From contig JAGHSJ010000144.1 of NCBI GenBank assembly GCA_018065935.1, positions 1 through 32,475 of the forward strand: a stretch of 32,475 nucleotides of DNA. The letters run 5' to 3'. The translations under genes and the position numbers were made by a program. Each line of letters opens with the position of its first letter. Position 1 is the first letter of the stretch. Under the pieces are notes generated by a model, which ran no database searches, was not told where the DNA came from, and saw only the letters and a program-made list of their open reading frames with translations. Source of the DNA: Candidatus Kurthia equi. Its GTDB lineage: Bacteria > Bacillota > Bacilli > Bacillales_A > Planococcaceae. This document shows, piece by piece, positions 19,528 through 27,211 of this stretch.

Positions 19528-20700
19528 TTAAAGCATTTCAAATACGCCAGCTGCGCCCATACCGCCACCGATACACATTGTTACAACACCGTATTTTTTA
19601 CCTTGGCGTTTTAACTCATGTAACAGTTTTAGTGTAAGAATTGCACCAGTTGCACCTAGTGGATGACCTAAAGCAATTGCCCCACCATTTACATTCACTT
19701 TATCTAAATCAATGCCTAATTCCTTCACAACCTGAATCGATTGAGAGGCGAAGGCTTCATTAATCTCCCATAAATCGATATCTTCGACTGATAAACCTGC
19801 AATTTTCAATGCTTTTGGCACAGCTACAACTGGCCCAATCCCCATAATTTCTGGTGGAACACCACCAACTGCAAATCCTAAAAATTTCGCTAGTGGTTGT
19901 AAGCCTTGAGACTCTGCTTCTTCACGATCCATCACTAATACTGCAGCAGCACCATCCGATGTTTGTGAAGAGTTACCAGCAGTTACGCTGCCCTTACTAT
20001 TGAAGGCTGGGCGTAATTTACTTAATGTCGCAACAGAAGTTCCTGGACGAACCCCTTCATCTGTATCAAATGTGAAGGCTTTTTCCTTCAACTCATTCGC
20101 ATCCGTAACAAAGCGTTCTAAAACATCTACTGGAACGATTTCATCGACAAATTTTCCTTCTTTGATTGCTTTTTCAGCTAATTCATGTGAACGCGTTGCA
20201 AATGCATCCTGTTCTTCACGAGTTACACCGTATTTAACAGCGACAGCTTCTGCTGTGTGCCCCATACCGATATAATACTGGGGTGCTTCTTCTGCTAATT
20301 TTGCATTTGGACGAAGGACATTTCCCGTCATTGGAATCATACTCATAGATTCCACACCACCTGCAATAATTGCAGTCGCATGTCCTAGCATGATTTTTTC
20401 GGCTGCATAGGCAATCGCTTGTAGACCTGATGAACAAAAACGATTGACTGTAATCGCTGAAGTTGTGTCTGGTAAGCCTGCTAGTGCCCCGATATTACGT
20501 GCTACATTCAAGCCTTGCTCTGCTTCAGGCATCGCACAACCCATGATTAAATCTTCCACTTCGCCTGTATAATTCGAGCGTTTTAACGCTTCTTTTACAA
20601 CTAAGCCACCAAGATCATCTGGGCGGACGTTTTTTAATGAACCTCTTTTGGATTTTCCAACAGGTGTTCTAGCACCTGCAACAATCACTGCCTCACGCAT
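19528..20700 (-). CDS. fadA: Acetyl-CoA acyltransferase (3-ketoacyl-CoA thiolase) FadA
   Basis: FadA performs the thiolytic last step of beta-oxidation, releasing acetyl-CoA. The 390-residue protein has the complete thiolase active site: nucleophile C89 (NRFCSSGLQAI), H346 (ALGHPLGATGA) and C376 (MCIGGGMGAAG). The ATG at 20698-20700 lies 15 bases after fadN with GGGGGAATC upstream, so the genes are cotranscribed. A biosynthetic acetyl-CoA acetyltransferase would look similar, but the position between fadN and fadE makes the degradative role clear. It corresponds to yusK of B. subtilis. Confidence 0.95.
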   Translation of the reverse strand: MREAVIVAGARTPVGKSKRGSLKNVRPDDLGGLVVKEALKRSNYTGEVEDLIMGCAMPEAEQGLNVARNIGALAGLPDTTSAITVNRFCSSGLQAIAYAAEKIMLGHATAIIAGGVESMSMIPMTGNVLRPNAKLAEEAPQYYIGMGHTAEAVAVKYGVTREEQDAFATRSHELAEKAIKEGKFVDEIVPVDVLERFVTDANELKEKAFTFDTDEGVRPGTSVATLSKLRPAFNSKGSVTAGNSSQTSDGAAAVLVMDREEAESQGLQPLAKFLGFAVGGVPPEIMGIGPVVAVPKALKIAGLSVEDIDLWEINEAFASQSIQVVKELGIDLDKVNVNGGAIALGHPLGATGAILTLKLLHELKRQGKKYGVVTMCIGGGMGAAGVFEML

Positions 20701-20715
20701 GAAAGATTCCCCCTA

Positions 20716-23106
20716 TTAGTTACGTAATGGTTTTCCTTTTACAAGCATATGTTGCATACGCGCTTGTGTATTTGGATGAGCAACTAGCTCTAAAAATGCT
20801 TTACGTTCTAAATCTAATAAATACTGTTCATCAACTAATGAGCCATATGGAATTTTCCCACCTGATAATACCAACGCAATTTTCTTTGCAATTTCCATAT
20901 CATATGGTGAGATAAAACCTGATCTCAACATACCGTCAGCACCTAATAACATGGCTGCATAGCCCGGAGAACCTGATACTGGCACTTTTTCACGTGCAGG
21001 TGCTTTATAACCTGCTTGGTATAAACCTAGTACCGCTTGTTTTGCATCATATAATTGATGATCTGGGTTCACACTTACTGCATCTGTAAAGTTTAAGAAG
21101 TTATTATCACGTGCTTCTTCACCTGACATCGATGTTTTCGCTGTCGCAATTTTTTCAAATACAGAAGCAGCTACATTGATTAAATCTACCTCTACACCAT
21201 TTGGTAAGCCTTTTAGATGTTTCATATACAGTTCTTTATTACCACCACCGCCTGGTAGTAGTCCTACACCTGCTTCAACTAGACCCATATACGTTTCTGT
21301 TGTCGCTTGGATATGCGCAGCTGGTAAGCAAACTTCTGCACCACCACCAAGTGTCATACCAAACGGTGCAACAACAACTGGCTTATTGCTGTATTTGATG
21401 CGTAAAGTTCCTTGTTGGAATTGCTTAACGATATAGTCTAACTCAAAAATATTGTCGTCTTGTGCTTCCATTAGGATCATGCCAAGATTTGCACCTACTG
21501 AGAAGTTCTTCCCTTGGTTACCAATTACAAGTCCTTTGTAATCATCTGATGCATCTAGTAAGTCCATTGCGTATGTCAGCATTTGCATAATATCTAAACC
21601 AAGTGAATTTGATTTTGAATGGAATTCTAATAGAAGAACACCATCACCGAAGTCAATAACACTTGCTCCTGCATTTGATTTCAGCACGCCATGTTGCTTT
21701 TTATATTGCTTTAAATTAATCTCTTTTGCATTTTTAGGGATTGCCACATAAGCCGTTCCATTGTAATAGGAAGGAACGCCATCTACTTCTTTATAGAAAG
21801 TAGTAAATCCTTTATCTAAAAGACCTTGGACAAACGCTGGAATCGTTACCCCTTCTGCCTTCATTTTCTCAATAGATTTTTCTACGCCAATCGCATCCCA
21901 AATTTCAAACGGTCCTTGTGACCAACCGAAGCCCCAACGCATTGCTTCATCCATTGCAACAACACTATCAGCAATTTCACCATACATTTCAGCCGAGTAA
22001 ACGATTGTTGGCATAAGCACGCTCCATAGTAAGTCGCCTACACGATCTTCTGCATAGATTAAAGCTTTCACACGATTCGCTAAGCCTTTTTGTTGCTTCG
22101 CTAATTCCATTGAAGGCGTTTTCAATTTTTTAGATGGTTCATATTCAAATGTATCCAAGTTCAGTTCTAAAATTTCTTTCCCTTTTTTAACGAAGAAACC
22201 TTGTCCTGATTTAGCACCTAACCAACCGTTATCCACCATTTTTTGTAGGTATTCAGGAACCGCAAATACGGTCTGTTCTTCACCCGTTGTTTTGTTATAC
22301 ACCGTATTAGCTACGTGAATAAATGTGTCTAAACCAACTACATCCAATGTACGCAATGTTGCTGATTTCGGGCGTCCGATTACCGGGCCAGTTACTGAGT
22401 CCACTTCCCCCACTGAATAACCTTTTTCACGCATCACTTGCAATGTTTTCAACAGACCATATGTGCCAATGCGATTCGCAATAAAGTTTGGTGTATCTTT
22501 TGCGATTACGACACCTTTACCTAATTTGTCTTCGCTAAATTCCTTCATAAATTCGACTACTTCTTTATCTGTTTGTGTCGAAGGAATCACTTCTAATAAT
22601 TTTAAGTAGCGTGGCGGGTTAAAGAAATGTGTGCCTAGGAAATGTCTTTGGAAATCCTCTGAACGTCCCTCTGCCATTTCATTAATGCTAATACCTGAAG
22701 TATTTGAGCTAATGATTGCCCCCTGTTTACGTACACTGTCTACTTTTTCATATAATGATTTTTTAATTTCAAGATTTTCAGTTACTACTTCAATAATCCA
22801 ATCCACTTCAGATAACTTATGTAAGTCATCTTCTAAATTTCCTGTTTGAATGAGGCTTAGACTTCTTTTTGTAGTTAGCGGTGCTGGTTTTTGCTTAAGT
22901 AATTTTTGTACAGCTGTATTTGCGAATTTATTACGAATCGCTGGATTTTCTAAAGTTAATCCCTTCGTCTTCTCATCATCTGTAAGAGCTGGCGGTACAA
23001 TATCGAATAAATACGTTTCAATTCCACAGTTTGCAAGATGTGCTGCAATTCCAGACCCCATTACTCCAGATCCTAAAACAGCGGCTTTCTGAATACTTCT
23101 TACCAT
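20716..23106 (-). CDS. fadN: Bifunctional 3-hydroxyacyl-CoA dehydrogenase / enoyl-CoA hydratase FadN
   Basis: FadN carries out the hydration and NAD-dependent oxidation steps of beta-oxidation. In the 796-residue protein an N-terminal Rossmann domain (AVLGSGVMGSGIAAHLA, GxGxxG at 12-17) and the 3-hydroxyacyl-CoA dehydrogenase C-terminal domains come first. The crotonase domain comes last (from about residue 490, with GMTLGGGAEVCLPA and an AGVGLLPGGGG segment). This is the reverse of E. coli FadB. The ATG at 23104-23106 is used because GGAAGGGG is about 10 bases upstream; a TTG at 23112 would be too close. It is first in the operon, downstream of FadR and cre sites. It corresponds to yusL of B. 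subtilis. Confidence 0.95.
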   Translation of the reverse strand: MVRSIQKAAVLGSGVMGSGIAAHLANCGIETYLFDIVPPALTDDEKTKGLTLENPAIRNKFANTAVQKLLKQKPAPLTTKRSLSLIQTGNLEDDLHKLSEVDWIIEVVTENLEIKKSLYEKVDSVRKQGAIISSNTSGISINEMAEGRSEDFQRHFLGTHFFNPPRYLKLLEVIPSTQTDKEVVEFMKEFSEDKLGKGVVIAKDTPNFIANRIGTYGLLKTLQVMREKGYSVGEVDSVTGPVIGRPKSATLRTLDVVGLDTFIHVANTVYNKTTGEEQTVFAVPEYLQKMVDNGWLGAKSGQGFFVKKGKEILELNLDTFEYEPSKKLKTPSMELAKQQKGLANRVKALIYAEDRVGDLLWSVLMPTIVYSAEMYGEIADSVVAMDEAMRWGFGWSQGPFEIWDAIGVEKSIEKMKAEGVTIPAFVQGLLDKGFTTFYKEVDGVPSYYNGTAYVAIPKNAKEINLKQYKKQHGVLKSNAGASVIDFGDGVLLLEFHSKSNSLGLDIMQMLTYAMDLLDASDDYKGLVIGNQGKNFSVGANLGMILMEAQDDNIFELDYIVKQFQQGTLRIKYSNKPVVVAPFGMTLGGGAEVCLPAAHIQATTETYMGLVEAGVGLLPGGGGNKELYMKHLKGLPNGVEVDLINVAASVFEKIATAKTSMSGEEARDNNFLNFTDAVSVNPDHQLYDAKQAVLGLYQAGYKAPAREKVPVSGSPGYAAMLLGADGMLRSGFISPYDMEIAKKIALVLSGGKIPYGSLVDEQYLLDLERKAFLELVAHPNTQARMQHMLVKGKPLRN

Positions 23107-23128
23107 GAACAACTCGCCCCTTCCACCT

Positions 23129-23146
23129 TGAATGAATAATCATTCA
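23129..23146. promoter_or_regulatory. FadR operator upstream of fadN
   Basis: The 18-bp near-palindrome TGAATGAATAATCATTCA fits the B. subtilis FadR consensus as I recall it (TGAATGAMTANTCATTCA) at every position. FadR is the TetR-type repressor of beta-oxidation genes released by long-chain acyl-CoA. The site is 22 bases upstream of the fadN start, downstream of the predicted promoter, a position expected to block elongation or open-complex escape. Confidence 0.9.
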
Positions 23147-23186
23147 TTTTTAATGTAAAAAAAATAGCCAATGGCTTTATAACCAT

Positions 23187-23215
23187 ATTTTATGCTATGT
23201 TGAAAACGATTGCAA
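23187..23215 (-). promoter_or_regulatory. Predicted promoter of fadNAE overlapped by a CcpA (cre) site
   Basis: On the minus strand TTGCAA (23210-23215, 4/6) and TAAAAT (complement 23187-23192, 5/6) are 17 bases apart. The 16 bases at 23200-23215, TTGAAAACGATTGCAA, match every defined position of the cre consensus WTGNAANCGNWNNCWW and cover the -35 and spacer. CcpA bound here should occlude the promoter when preferred sugars are present. A second -35/-10 pair (TTCAAC, TATAAA) lies a few bases downstream, so the exact start is uncertain. Confidence 0.65.
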
Positions 23216-23357
23216 CGAAAAAATTCTTTTTTTCTAATAAAAGTATGAATTTTCTATTTAGAACAACATTCTTGTATACCTAACTTTTATAAAACAACTT
23301 ACTGTCACTTTTTTCAAAAACATTGTAAACTTACTATATTAGGAGGGATTTCATAAA

Positions 23358-23675
23358 ATGAAACCAATTACAACAACTGAACAATTCAACGAACTAATTT
23401 CTACTGATCAAAAAGTGCTAGTTAAATTTTACGCAGGCTGGTGCCCAGATTGTACACGTATGAATATGTTTATTGATCCAATTATCGAACAATATACACA
23501 ATTCGACTGGTATGAATTAAATCGCGACGAGTTACCAGAACTTGCTGATAAATATGATGTAATGGGTATTCCAAGCCTACTTATTTTCCAAAATGGCGAA
23601 AAACTTGCACACTTACATAGTGCAAATGCTAAATCTCCAGAACAAGTTACAGAATACCTAGATTCACAAATTTAA
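23358..23675 (+). CDS. Thioredoxin family protein (YtpP-like)
   Basis: A 105-residue cytosolic thioredoxin-fold protein with WC29-P-D-C32 and the cis-proline loop MGIP72S. The WCPDC variant and length resemble B. subtilis YtpP, which is implicated in bacilliredoxin or coenzyme A disulphide redox homeostasis; I did not align them, so no symbol is given. The start follows TAGGAGGGATTTC. A weak promoter candidate (TTCAAA, 16 bases, TATATT) lies in 23310-23340. It is divergent from fadN and is a single-gene unit ending in a strong terminator. Confidence 0.88.
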   Translation: MKPITTTEQFNELISTDQKVLVKFYAGWCPDCTRMNMFIDPIIEQYTQFDWYELNRDELPELADKYDVMGIPSLLIFQNGEKLAHLHSANAKSPEQVTEYLDSQI

Positions 23676-23686
23676 TCTTCCTCACT

Positions 23687-23728
23687 AAAAAGGTCTGAAC
23701 GACGTAATTACGTCATTCAGACCTTTTT
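23687..23728 (+). terminator. Terminator of the thioredoxin-like gene
   Basis: AAAAAGGTCTGAa and TTCAGACCTTTTT enclose an inner GACGT/ACGTC stem with an AATT loop, and a T-rich run follows on the plus strand. It lies 12 bases past the stop codon. Confidence 0.92.
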
Positions 23729-23824
23729 ATTTTTATTTCCTAAAATAAATGAATTACCCCTTAAAAACTTCCTATATTTGTCATTTTCTATTATACTATA
23801 CAAAAAGTCTGGGGAGTGAGATTT

Positions 23825-24307
23825 ATGTCCAATGATACGCAGGAGCAAATAGCTGAATTACAAAAAGAAATTAATTTTTATAAATCCATCATTAGTGAAA
23901 TGACCGTTCCTTTAATAGAAACCTTTGTTGACAACACTTTGCTCGTTCCTTTAAATGACCATCTTTTCACAGCTCGTAACCAAGCAATCGAAGAAAAAAT
24001 AGTCAAATATATAGAGTTACATCATTCAATTAAAATTATTATTTTTGATTTCACTGGTATTACACCAAAAAACATTCAATTTATCGACTCCATGGAACTA
24101 TCAAATACGTTAGAAAAATTAAACAAAACACTTCAAATGATTGGCATTCGTCCAATTTATTCTGGATTCCATCCAGAAGTTGTATTATCTTTAGTAAGCT
24201 CAGGATTTATGGATGAACTAGAAACTTATTCAAGCTACAAAATAGCCATACATAAAGTTGCCAGAGATTTAAATTTCGTTGCACCCATGAAGAAAATATA
24301 TGACTAA
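23825..24307 (+). CDS. STAS-domain protein, RsbR/RsbS-like
   Basis: A 160-residue protein with a short coiled N-terminal segment (about 6-25) followed by a STAS domain (about 28-145), the fold of anti-sigma antagonists and stressosome proteins. The entry PLIETFVDNTLLVPLNDHL resembles the start of the RsbR-type STAS domain, and IIFDFTGI followed by FIDSMELSNTL places S89 where stressosome STAS proteins carry their phosphorylated Ser/Thr. No N-terminal globin or PAS sensor is present, unlike RsbR. The ATG at 23825 follows GGGGAG by eight bases; a GTG at 23816 lies inside that signal. It overlaps the next gene by 8 bases (ATGACTAA). No kinase or phosphatase gene is adjacent, so its role is unknown. 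Confidence 0.75.
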   Translation: MSNDTQEQIAELQKEINFYKSIISEMTVPLIETFVDNTLLVPLNDHLFTARNQAIEEKIVKYIELHHSIKIIIFDFTGITPKNIQFIDSMELSNTLEKLNKTLQMIGIRPIYSGFHPEVVLSLVSSGFMDELETYSSYKIAIHKVARDLNFVAPMKKIYD

Positions 24308-24800
24308 TTCAAATTTTTCATGTCGTTGTCAGTACGAACCACATGTCAATACTCCATGGCAATCTTCTGCCTGTGGACCTACTGCAGTTGCCTCCATTTT
24401 AGAATTTTATATGGAACAAAATTTTTCAATCAACATGCTTTACAAAAAGCTGCATTGCACACGTTTAGGATTGCCTAGCCACTTTTTACTTTATTATCTA
24501 CCAAAATTATTAGGGTCTAATTGGATTGTAAAAAAAACAACTTTAAATGATGCCTTACAGGAAATTGATCGACAGCATTTAGTTGCCGTAAAGTTCGATC
24601 GTTATTTTAATCGTAAATTTTGGCGTAAACCCCATTTTGATTATCATTGGACTGTCTTAGTTGATTATAAAATCCATCTCAATCAGCTCTATTTAATTGT
24701 GGAAGATTTGGGTTCACCAAGTCGTCCAAGTCAGCGTCAACATGTCCTCTATGAAGATAGCAAACATGCCCTAACTTTCATAAAAATCCATCCTATATAA
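24300..24800 (+). CDS. C39-like (papain-fold) cysteine peptidase-type protein
   Basis: A 166-residue protein with the hallmark QSSACGPTAVASIL (Q21, C25) of C39-like cysteine peptidases, H116 in FDYHWTVLVDY and D136 in VEDLGSP. This gives a plausible Cys-His-Asp triad in the right order. There is no signal peptide, membrane segment or ABC-transporter fusion, so it probably acts in the cytosol, possibly as a peptidase or transferase of the same fold. Its start overlaps the STAS gene stop by 8 bases (ATGACTAA), so the two proteins are likely made together. No substrate can be named: no bacteriocin or leader-peptide gene is nearby. The region has cysteine-rich ends (C8, C10). Confidence 0.7.
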   Translation: MTNSNFSCRCQYEPHVNTPWQSSACGPTAVASILEFYMEQNFSINMLYKKLHCTRLGLPSHFLLYYLPKLLGSNWIVKKTTLNDALQEIDRQHLVAVKFDRYFNRKFWRKPHFDYHWTVLVDYKIHLNQLYLIVEDLGSPSRPSQRQHVLYEDSKHALTFIKIHPI

Positions 24801-24801
24801 A

Positions 24802-24827
24802 GTTTACTCCTCACTAATTTAAGGTAT
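24802..24827 (+). promoter_or_regulatory. Sigma-B-like promoter candidate of the first PH-domain gene
   Basis: GTTTAC (24802-24807) and AGGTAT (24822-24827) are 14 bases apart, close to the Bacillus sigma-B consensus GTTTAA, 12-15 bases, GGGTAT. A sigma-A reading (TTTACT, 18 bases, TATAGA) is also possible. The second PH gene has the same arrangement. Confidence 0.45.
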
Positions 24828-24852
24828 ATAGATAAAAACTAGGAGAGGTGTC

Positions 24853-25233
24853 GTGCGCATGGGAACGATACAACAATTAGAACATTATTTATTATTAAAA
24901 TTAGCACATGGTGAAACAATTATGGAATATATGTATGGTTTACACGCGAATGAAAATATTCCTTCTCTTTTCAAGGCTTCCTCATTAATTGTTGCGACGA
25001 ATGCTCGTATTTATATTTGTTCACTTGTCGAAGAAAATTTCTATTGTGAAGAAATTAGTTACTGCGATATTCAAGCCATCTACCATAGAGAACGGAACCT
25101 AAGTGGAAAAGAAAGTATCATTTTCATCAAAGAGAAACGATTAACTATTTCTCATATTGAAGAAGGTTGCCCTGTTAAATTTATGCAATATGTCCTTAAA
25201 AAAAGGCAGAAACCTTTTTCTACAACAGCATAA
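24853..25233 (+). CDS. Bacterial PH-domain protein (first of two)
   Basis: A 126-residue single-domain protein resembling the bacterial PH (YokE/SHOCT-associated) fold: HGETIMEYMYGLHANE, then SLIVATNARIYICSLVEENF and a YCDIQAIYHR strand, ending in a C-terminal helix. This pattern (GE-i, then an ATN-Ri strand) also occurs in the second PH gene downstream. No signal peptide or membrane segment is seen. The start could be GTG 24853 (AGGAG seven bases before) or ATG 24859. Function is unknown; such proteins are often stress-related, and a sigma-B-like promoter lies upstream. Confidence 0.7.
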   Translation: MRMGTIQQLEHYLLLKLAHGETIMEYMYGLHANENIPSLFKASSLIVATNARIYICSLVEENFYCEEISYCDIQAIYHRERNLSGKESIIFIKEKRLTISHIEEGCPVKFMQYVLKKRQKPFSTTA

Positions 25234-25247
25234 TATAAATAAAAAAT

Positions 25248-25285
25248 AAAATCACAAATCCTTCGAACAAATGATTTGTGATTTT
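25248..25285. terminator. Strong stem-loop terminator after the first PH-domain gene
   Basis: AAAATCACAAATC (25248-25260) pairs perfectly over 13 bases with GATTTGTGATTTT (25273-25285), loop 12 bases. The T-run is modest on the plus strand and better on the minus strand, so it may be bidirectional. It ends the first PH unit 15 bases after its stop. Confidence 0.8.
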
Positions 25286-25307
25286 CTCCGCCTACAAAAA
25301 CCTTTTA

Positions 25308-25333
25308 GTTTCAAAAAAGTAAATAAAAGGTAT
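25308..25333 (+). promoter_or_regulatory. Sigma-B-like promoter candidate of the second PH-domain gene
   Basis: GTTTCA (25308-25313) and AGGTAT (25328-25333) are 14 bases apart, the same geometry as upstream of the first PH gene, and both are followed by ATA. A sigma-A reading (TTCAAA, 17 bases, TATAAT) is equally good here, so the polymerase form is open. Confidence 0.45.
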
Positions 25334-25371
25334 ATAATGATTAGATATAGTTTATTTGAAAGGGTGGTTAT

Positions 25372-25716
25372 ATGGAAAATATTAAAAATAACCTTAGAAA
25401 AATCACACCTTTACTTAATAAGGGAGAACGCATACAAAAAAGTTTGTTTGGAACATTTCAAGAACTTGAAAATGAAAATTCCATCCCAATAAAAGGCATT
25501 TTATGTGCTACAAACGAACGAATTTGTTTTTATTCCGAAGAAATCGATCATTCTTTCTCCGCTCTTGATTATTATAAAATTGATTCAGTAGACATTTTAC
25601 CTTCTCAATTATCATTACTTCACGAAGGTATACAGCATTCGATTACATTTATAGAAGAAGGAGATTTACATGATTTCAATCATTATGTACTCGATCGTAT
25701 GGAAATCAAAGCATAA
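25372..25716 (+). CDS. Bacterial PH-domain protein (second of two)
   Basis: A 114-residue protein with the same plan as the gene 140 bases upstream: NKGERIQKSLFGTFQELENE, then GILCATNERICFYSEEID and a YYKIDSVDIL strand, ending HYVLDRMEI (the first has FMQYVLKKR). This suggests an old tandem duplication with strong divergence. It is cytosolic by sequence. The ATG at 25372 follows GAAAGGGTGG. It has its own promoter candidate and terminator. A 73-residue overlapping reading frame at 25271 is rejected because it runs through the previous terminator and promoter. Function unknown. Confidence 0.75.
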   Translation: MENIKNNLRKITPLLNKGERIQKSLFGTFQELENENSIPIKGILCATNERICFYSEEIDHSFSALDYYKIDSVDILPSQLSLLHEGIQHSITFIEEGDLHDFNHYVLDRMEIKA

Positions 25717-25718
25717 AT

Positions 25719-25760
25719 AAAAGGTTTGACTCTTCCGCAATGGATGAATCAAACCTTTTT
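25719..25760. terminator. Bidirectional terminator between the second PH gene and the exonuclease gene
   Basis: AAAAGGTTTGA (25719-25729) pairs perfectly with TCAAACCTTTT (25749-25759), with T-runs on both strands. It lies just after the PH gene stop (25716) and 27 bases beyond the convergent exonuclease gene's stop, so it probably serves both. Confidence 0.9.
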
Positions 25761-25786
25761 TATTTGATTAGTTTCGTGATGAATAC

Positions 25787-26665
25787 TTAACGAAATAAAG
25801 AAGTTGCATGGCGCACAACTAATGAATACTCTTGCGCAAGTAGTTCATTTTTTATTTCTGCATCCCATGTAGGTAAGTTTAAATCAGGAATAGTAGTTTC
25901 AATTTCAATATCTGTTTTAATACGTGCCAGTTCTAATGACACGCGTAAAATTTCGCGATCAGCATCAATTTTTTTACGTTGCCCAGGAGTTAACTCCTCA
26001 ATGGCAGCCAACACGCCATCAACGCTTGTATATTTTTGAATGAGTTGAAGTGCCGTTTTAGGCCCAATTCCTTTAACCCCTGGATAACCATCACTTGAAT
26101 CACCCATGAATGCTTTCACATCAGCAAATTGCTCAGGCTTAATTGCATATTCTTCTACAAAGCGTTCCATTGTGTATGGATTGTATTCTGAATAGCCTTT
26201 TTTAGTTAAAGCAATTGTCGTATTTGGATTTAATAATTGCAGTAAATCCTTGTCTCCACTCACAACGGTGATTTTCGCTTGGTCTTTCCATTTTTCTACA
26301 AGAGAGCCAATCAAGTCATCTGCTTCCATGCCTTTAATACCAAAGTTTTTCCAACCAATTGATTCAGAAATCTGACGAGCTAAATCGAATTGAGGAATCA
26401 TTTCATCTGGGGGTGCAGGTCGATTCGCTTTATAACCATCGTATAATTCATTACGAAAAGTTTGAGAGCCCATATCCCAACAGATTGCCATATGTGTAGG
26501 ATTAATAATAGATTGTGCACTTAATACATGTCGTGCAAATCCTTGAACACCATTTGTTGGTGTTCCATCTTGTTTTCTGAAAAATTGATTCATTGGTGCA
26601 GTTGCATGAAATGAACGGAATAATAGCGCCATCCCATCAACTAGCATAATATGTGGTTGTGTCAT
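25787..26665 (-). CDS. 5'-3' exonuclease / flap endonuclease (YpcP-like)
   Basis: A 292-residue free-standing homologue of the 5' nuclease domain of DNA polymerase I, which removes RNA primers and flaps at lagging-strand junctions. Metal-binding acidic residues are visible: D10 (MLVDGMALLFRSF), E114/D116/D117 (GMEADDLIG), D138/D140 (SGDKDLLQLL) and D189/D192 (FMGDSSDGYPG). The last runs into a helix-3-turn-helix DNA-binding motif (GVKGIGPKTALQLI). The ATG at 26663-26665 follows AGAGGAGAA. B. subtilis has a similar gene, ypcP (also called fenA), beside PolA; the symbol is left empty because I could not align them. It is single-gene, convergent with the PH gene. Confidence 0.92.
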   Translation of the reverse strand: MTQPHIMLVDGMALLFRSFHATAPMNQFFRKQDGTPTNGVQGFARHVLSAQSIINPTHMAICWDMGSQTFRNELYDGYKANRPAPPDEMIPQFDLARQISESIGWKNFGIKGMEADDLIGSLVEKWKDQAKITVVSGDKDLLQLLNPNTTIALTKKGYSEYNPYTMERFVEEYAIKPEQFADVKAFMGDSSDGYPGVKGIGPKTALQLIQKYTSVDGVLAAIEELTPGQRKKIDADREILRVSLELARIKTDIEIETTIPDLNLPTWDAEIKNELLAQEYSLVVRHATSLFR

Positions 26666-26708
26666 TGTGTTCTCCTCTTCGTTACATTATCTTTACTATT
26701 ATAGCAAA

Positions 26709-26743
26709 CAAAAAGGAGCATCCCTAATTTTGGTCTGCTCCTT
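26709..26743 (-). terminator. Terminator of the OsmC-family gene unit
   Basis: AAGGAGCA (26713-26720) pairs with TGCTCCTT (26736-26743); on the minus strand a T-run (complement of the A-run at 26709-26714) follows. It lies 6 bases past the OsmC-family stop. Confidence 0.85.
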
Positions 26744-26748
26744 CGTTT

Positions 26749-27189
26749 CTATTTAATCGTAATATGCAATTCTACTTCTACATTCCCTCGGATTGCCTTC
26801 GAAATCATGCATGTTTGTTCAGCCTTTTCCGCCAACTTTTGCACCTTTGTAATATCTCTATCAGACGCATCTTGCTTCAAGACAATTACCGGACGATGTG
26901 TAATTTTCTCATAGGTGAACACACCATTTACTACAGTGACTAGCCCTTCAGACGTTAACGTAAGCTTTTCCGGTTGAATATGCGCACGTTCAAGCATAGC
27001 AGCTAATGTAATAAGATAGCATGTAGCGGCTGCTCCTAGTAACATTTCATCTGGATTCGTGCCTATTCCAGGTCCCATCATTTCTTCTGGTATTGAAATC
27101 TGTGTTTTTAATTTACCTGCATCAATCGTTCCAACAGCATTTCTTCCTCCTGGCCACTCGGCCGTCAGTGTAAAAAGATGTCCAGTCAT
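26749..27189 (-). CDS. OsmC/Ohr-family peroxidase-like protein
   Basis: A 146-residue OsmC-superfamily protein. The family reduces organic hydroperoxides with two cysteines on adjacent chains of a dimer; both are present, C57 (GAAATCYLI) and C127 (AEQTCMISKAIRGNVEVE). The C-terminal segment is typical of the family. It lacks features that would separate Ohr from OsmC or YhfA-like branches, so substrate is open. The ATG at 27187-27189 follows AAGGGGGATATT. It is 22 bases after the membrane protein gene upstream and followed by a terminator, so the two are probably cotranscribed. Confidence 0.88.
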   Translation of the reverse strand: MTGHLFTLTAEWPGGRNAVGTIDAGKLKTQISIPEEMMGPGIGTNPDEMLLGAAATCYLITLAAMLERAHIQPEKLTLTSEGLVTVVNGVFTYEKITHRPVIVLKQDASDRDITKVQKLAEKAEQTCMISKAIRGNVEVELHITIK

Positions 27190-27211
27190 TTTAATATCCC
27201 CCTTTTACCGA

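Noticed and set aside
25271-25492. 73-residue plus-strand reading frame before and into the second PH-domain gene
   Set aside because: It begins inside the previous stem-loop terminator, crosses the promoter candidate, lacks a ribosome binding site and overlaps a better gene in another frame.
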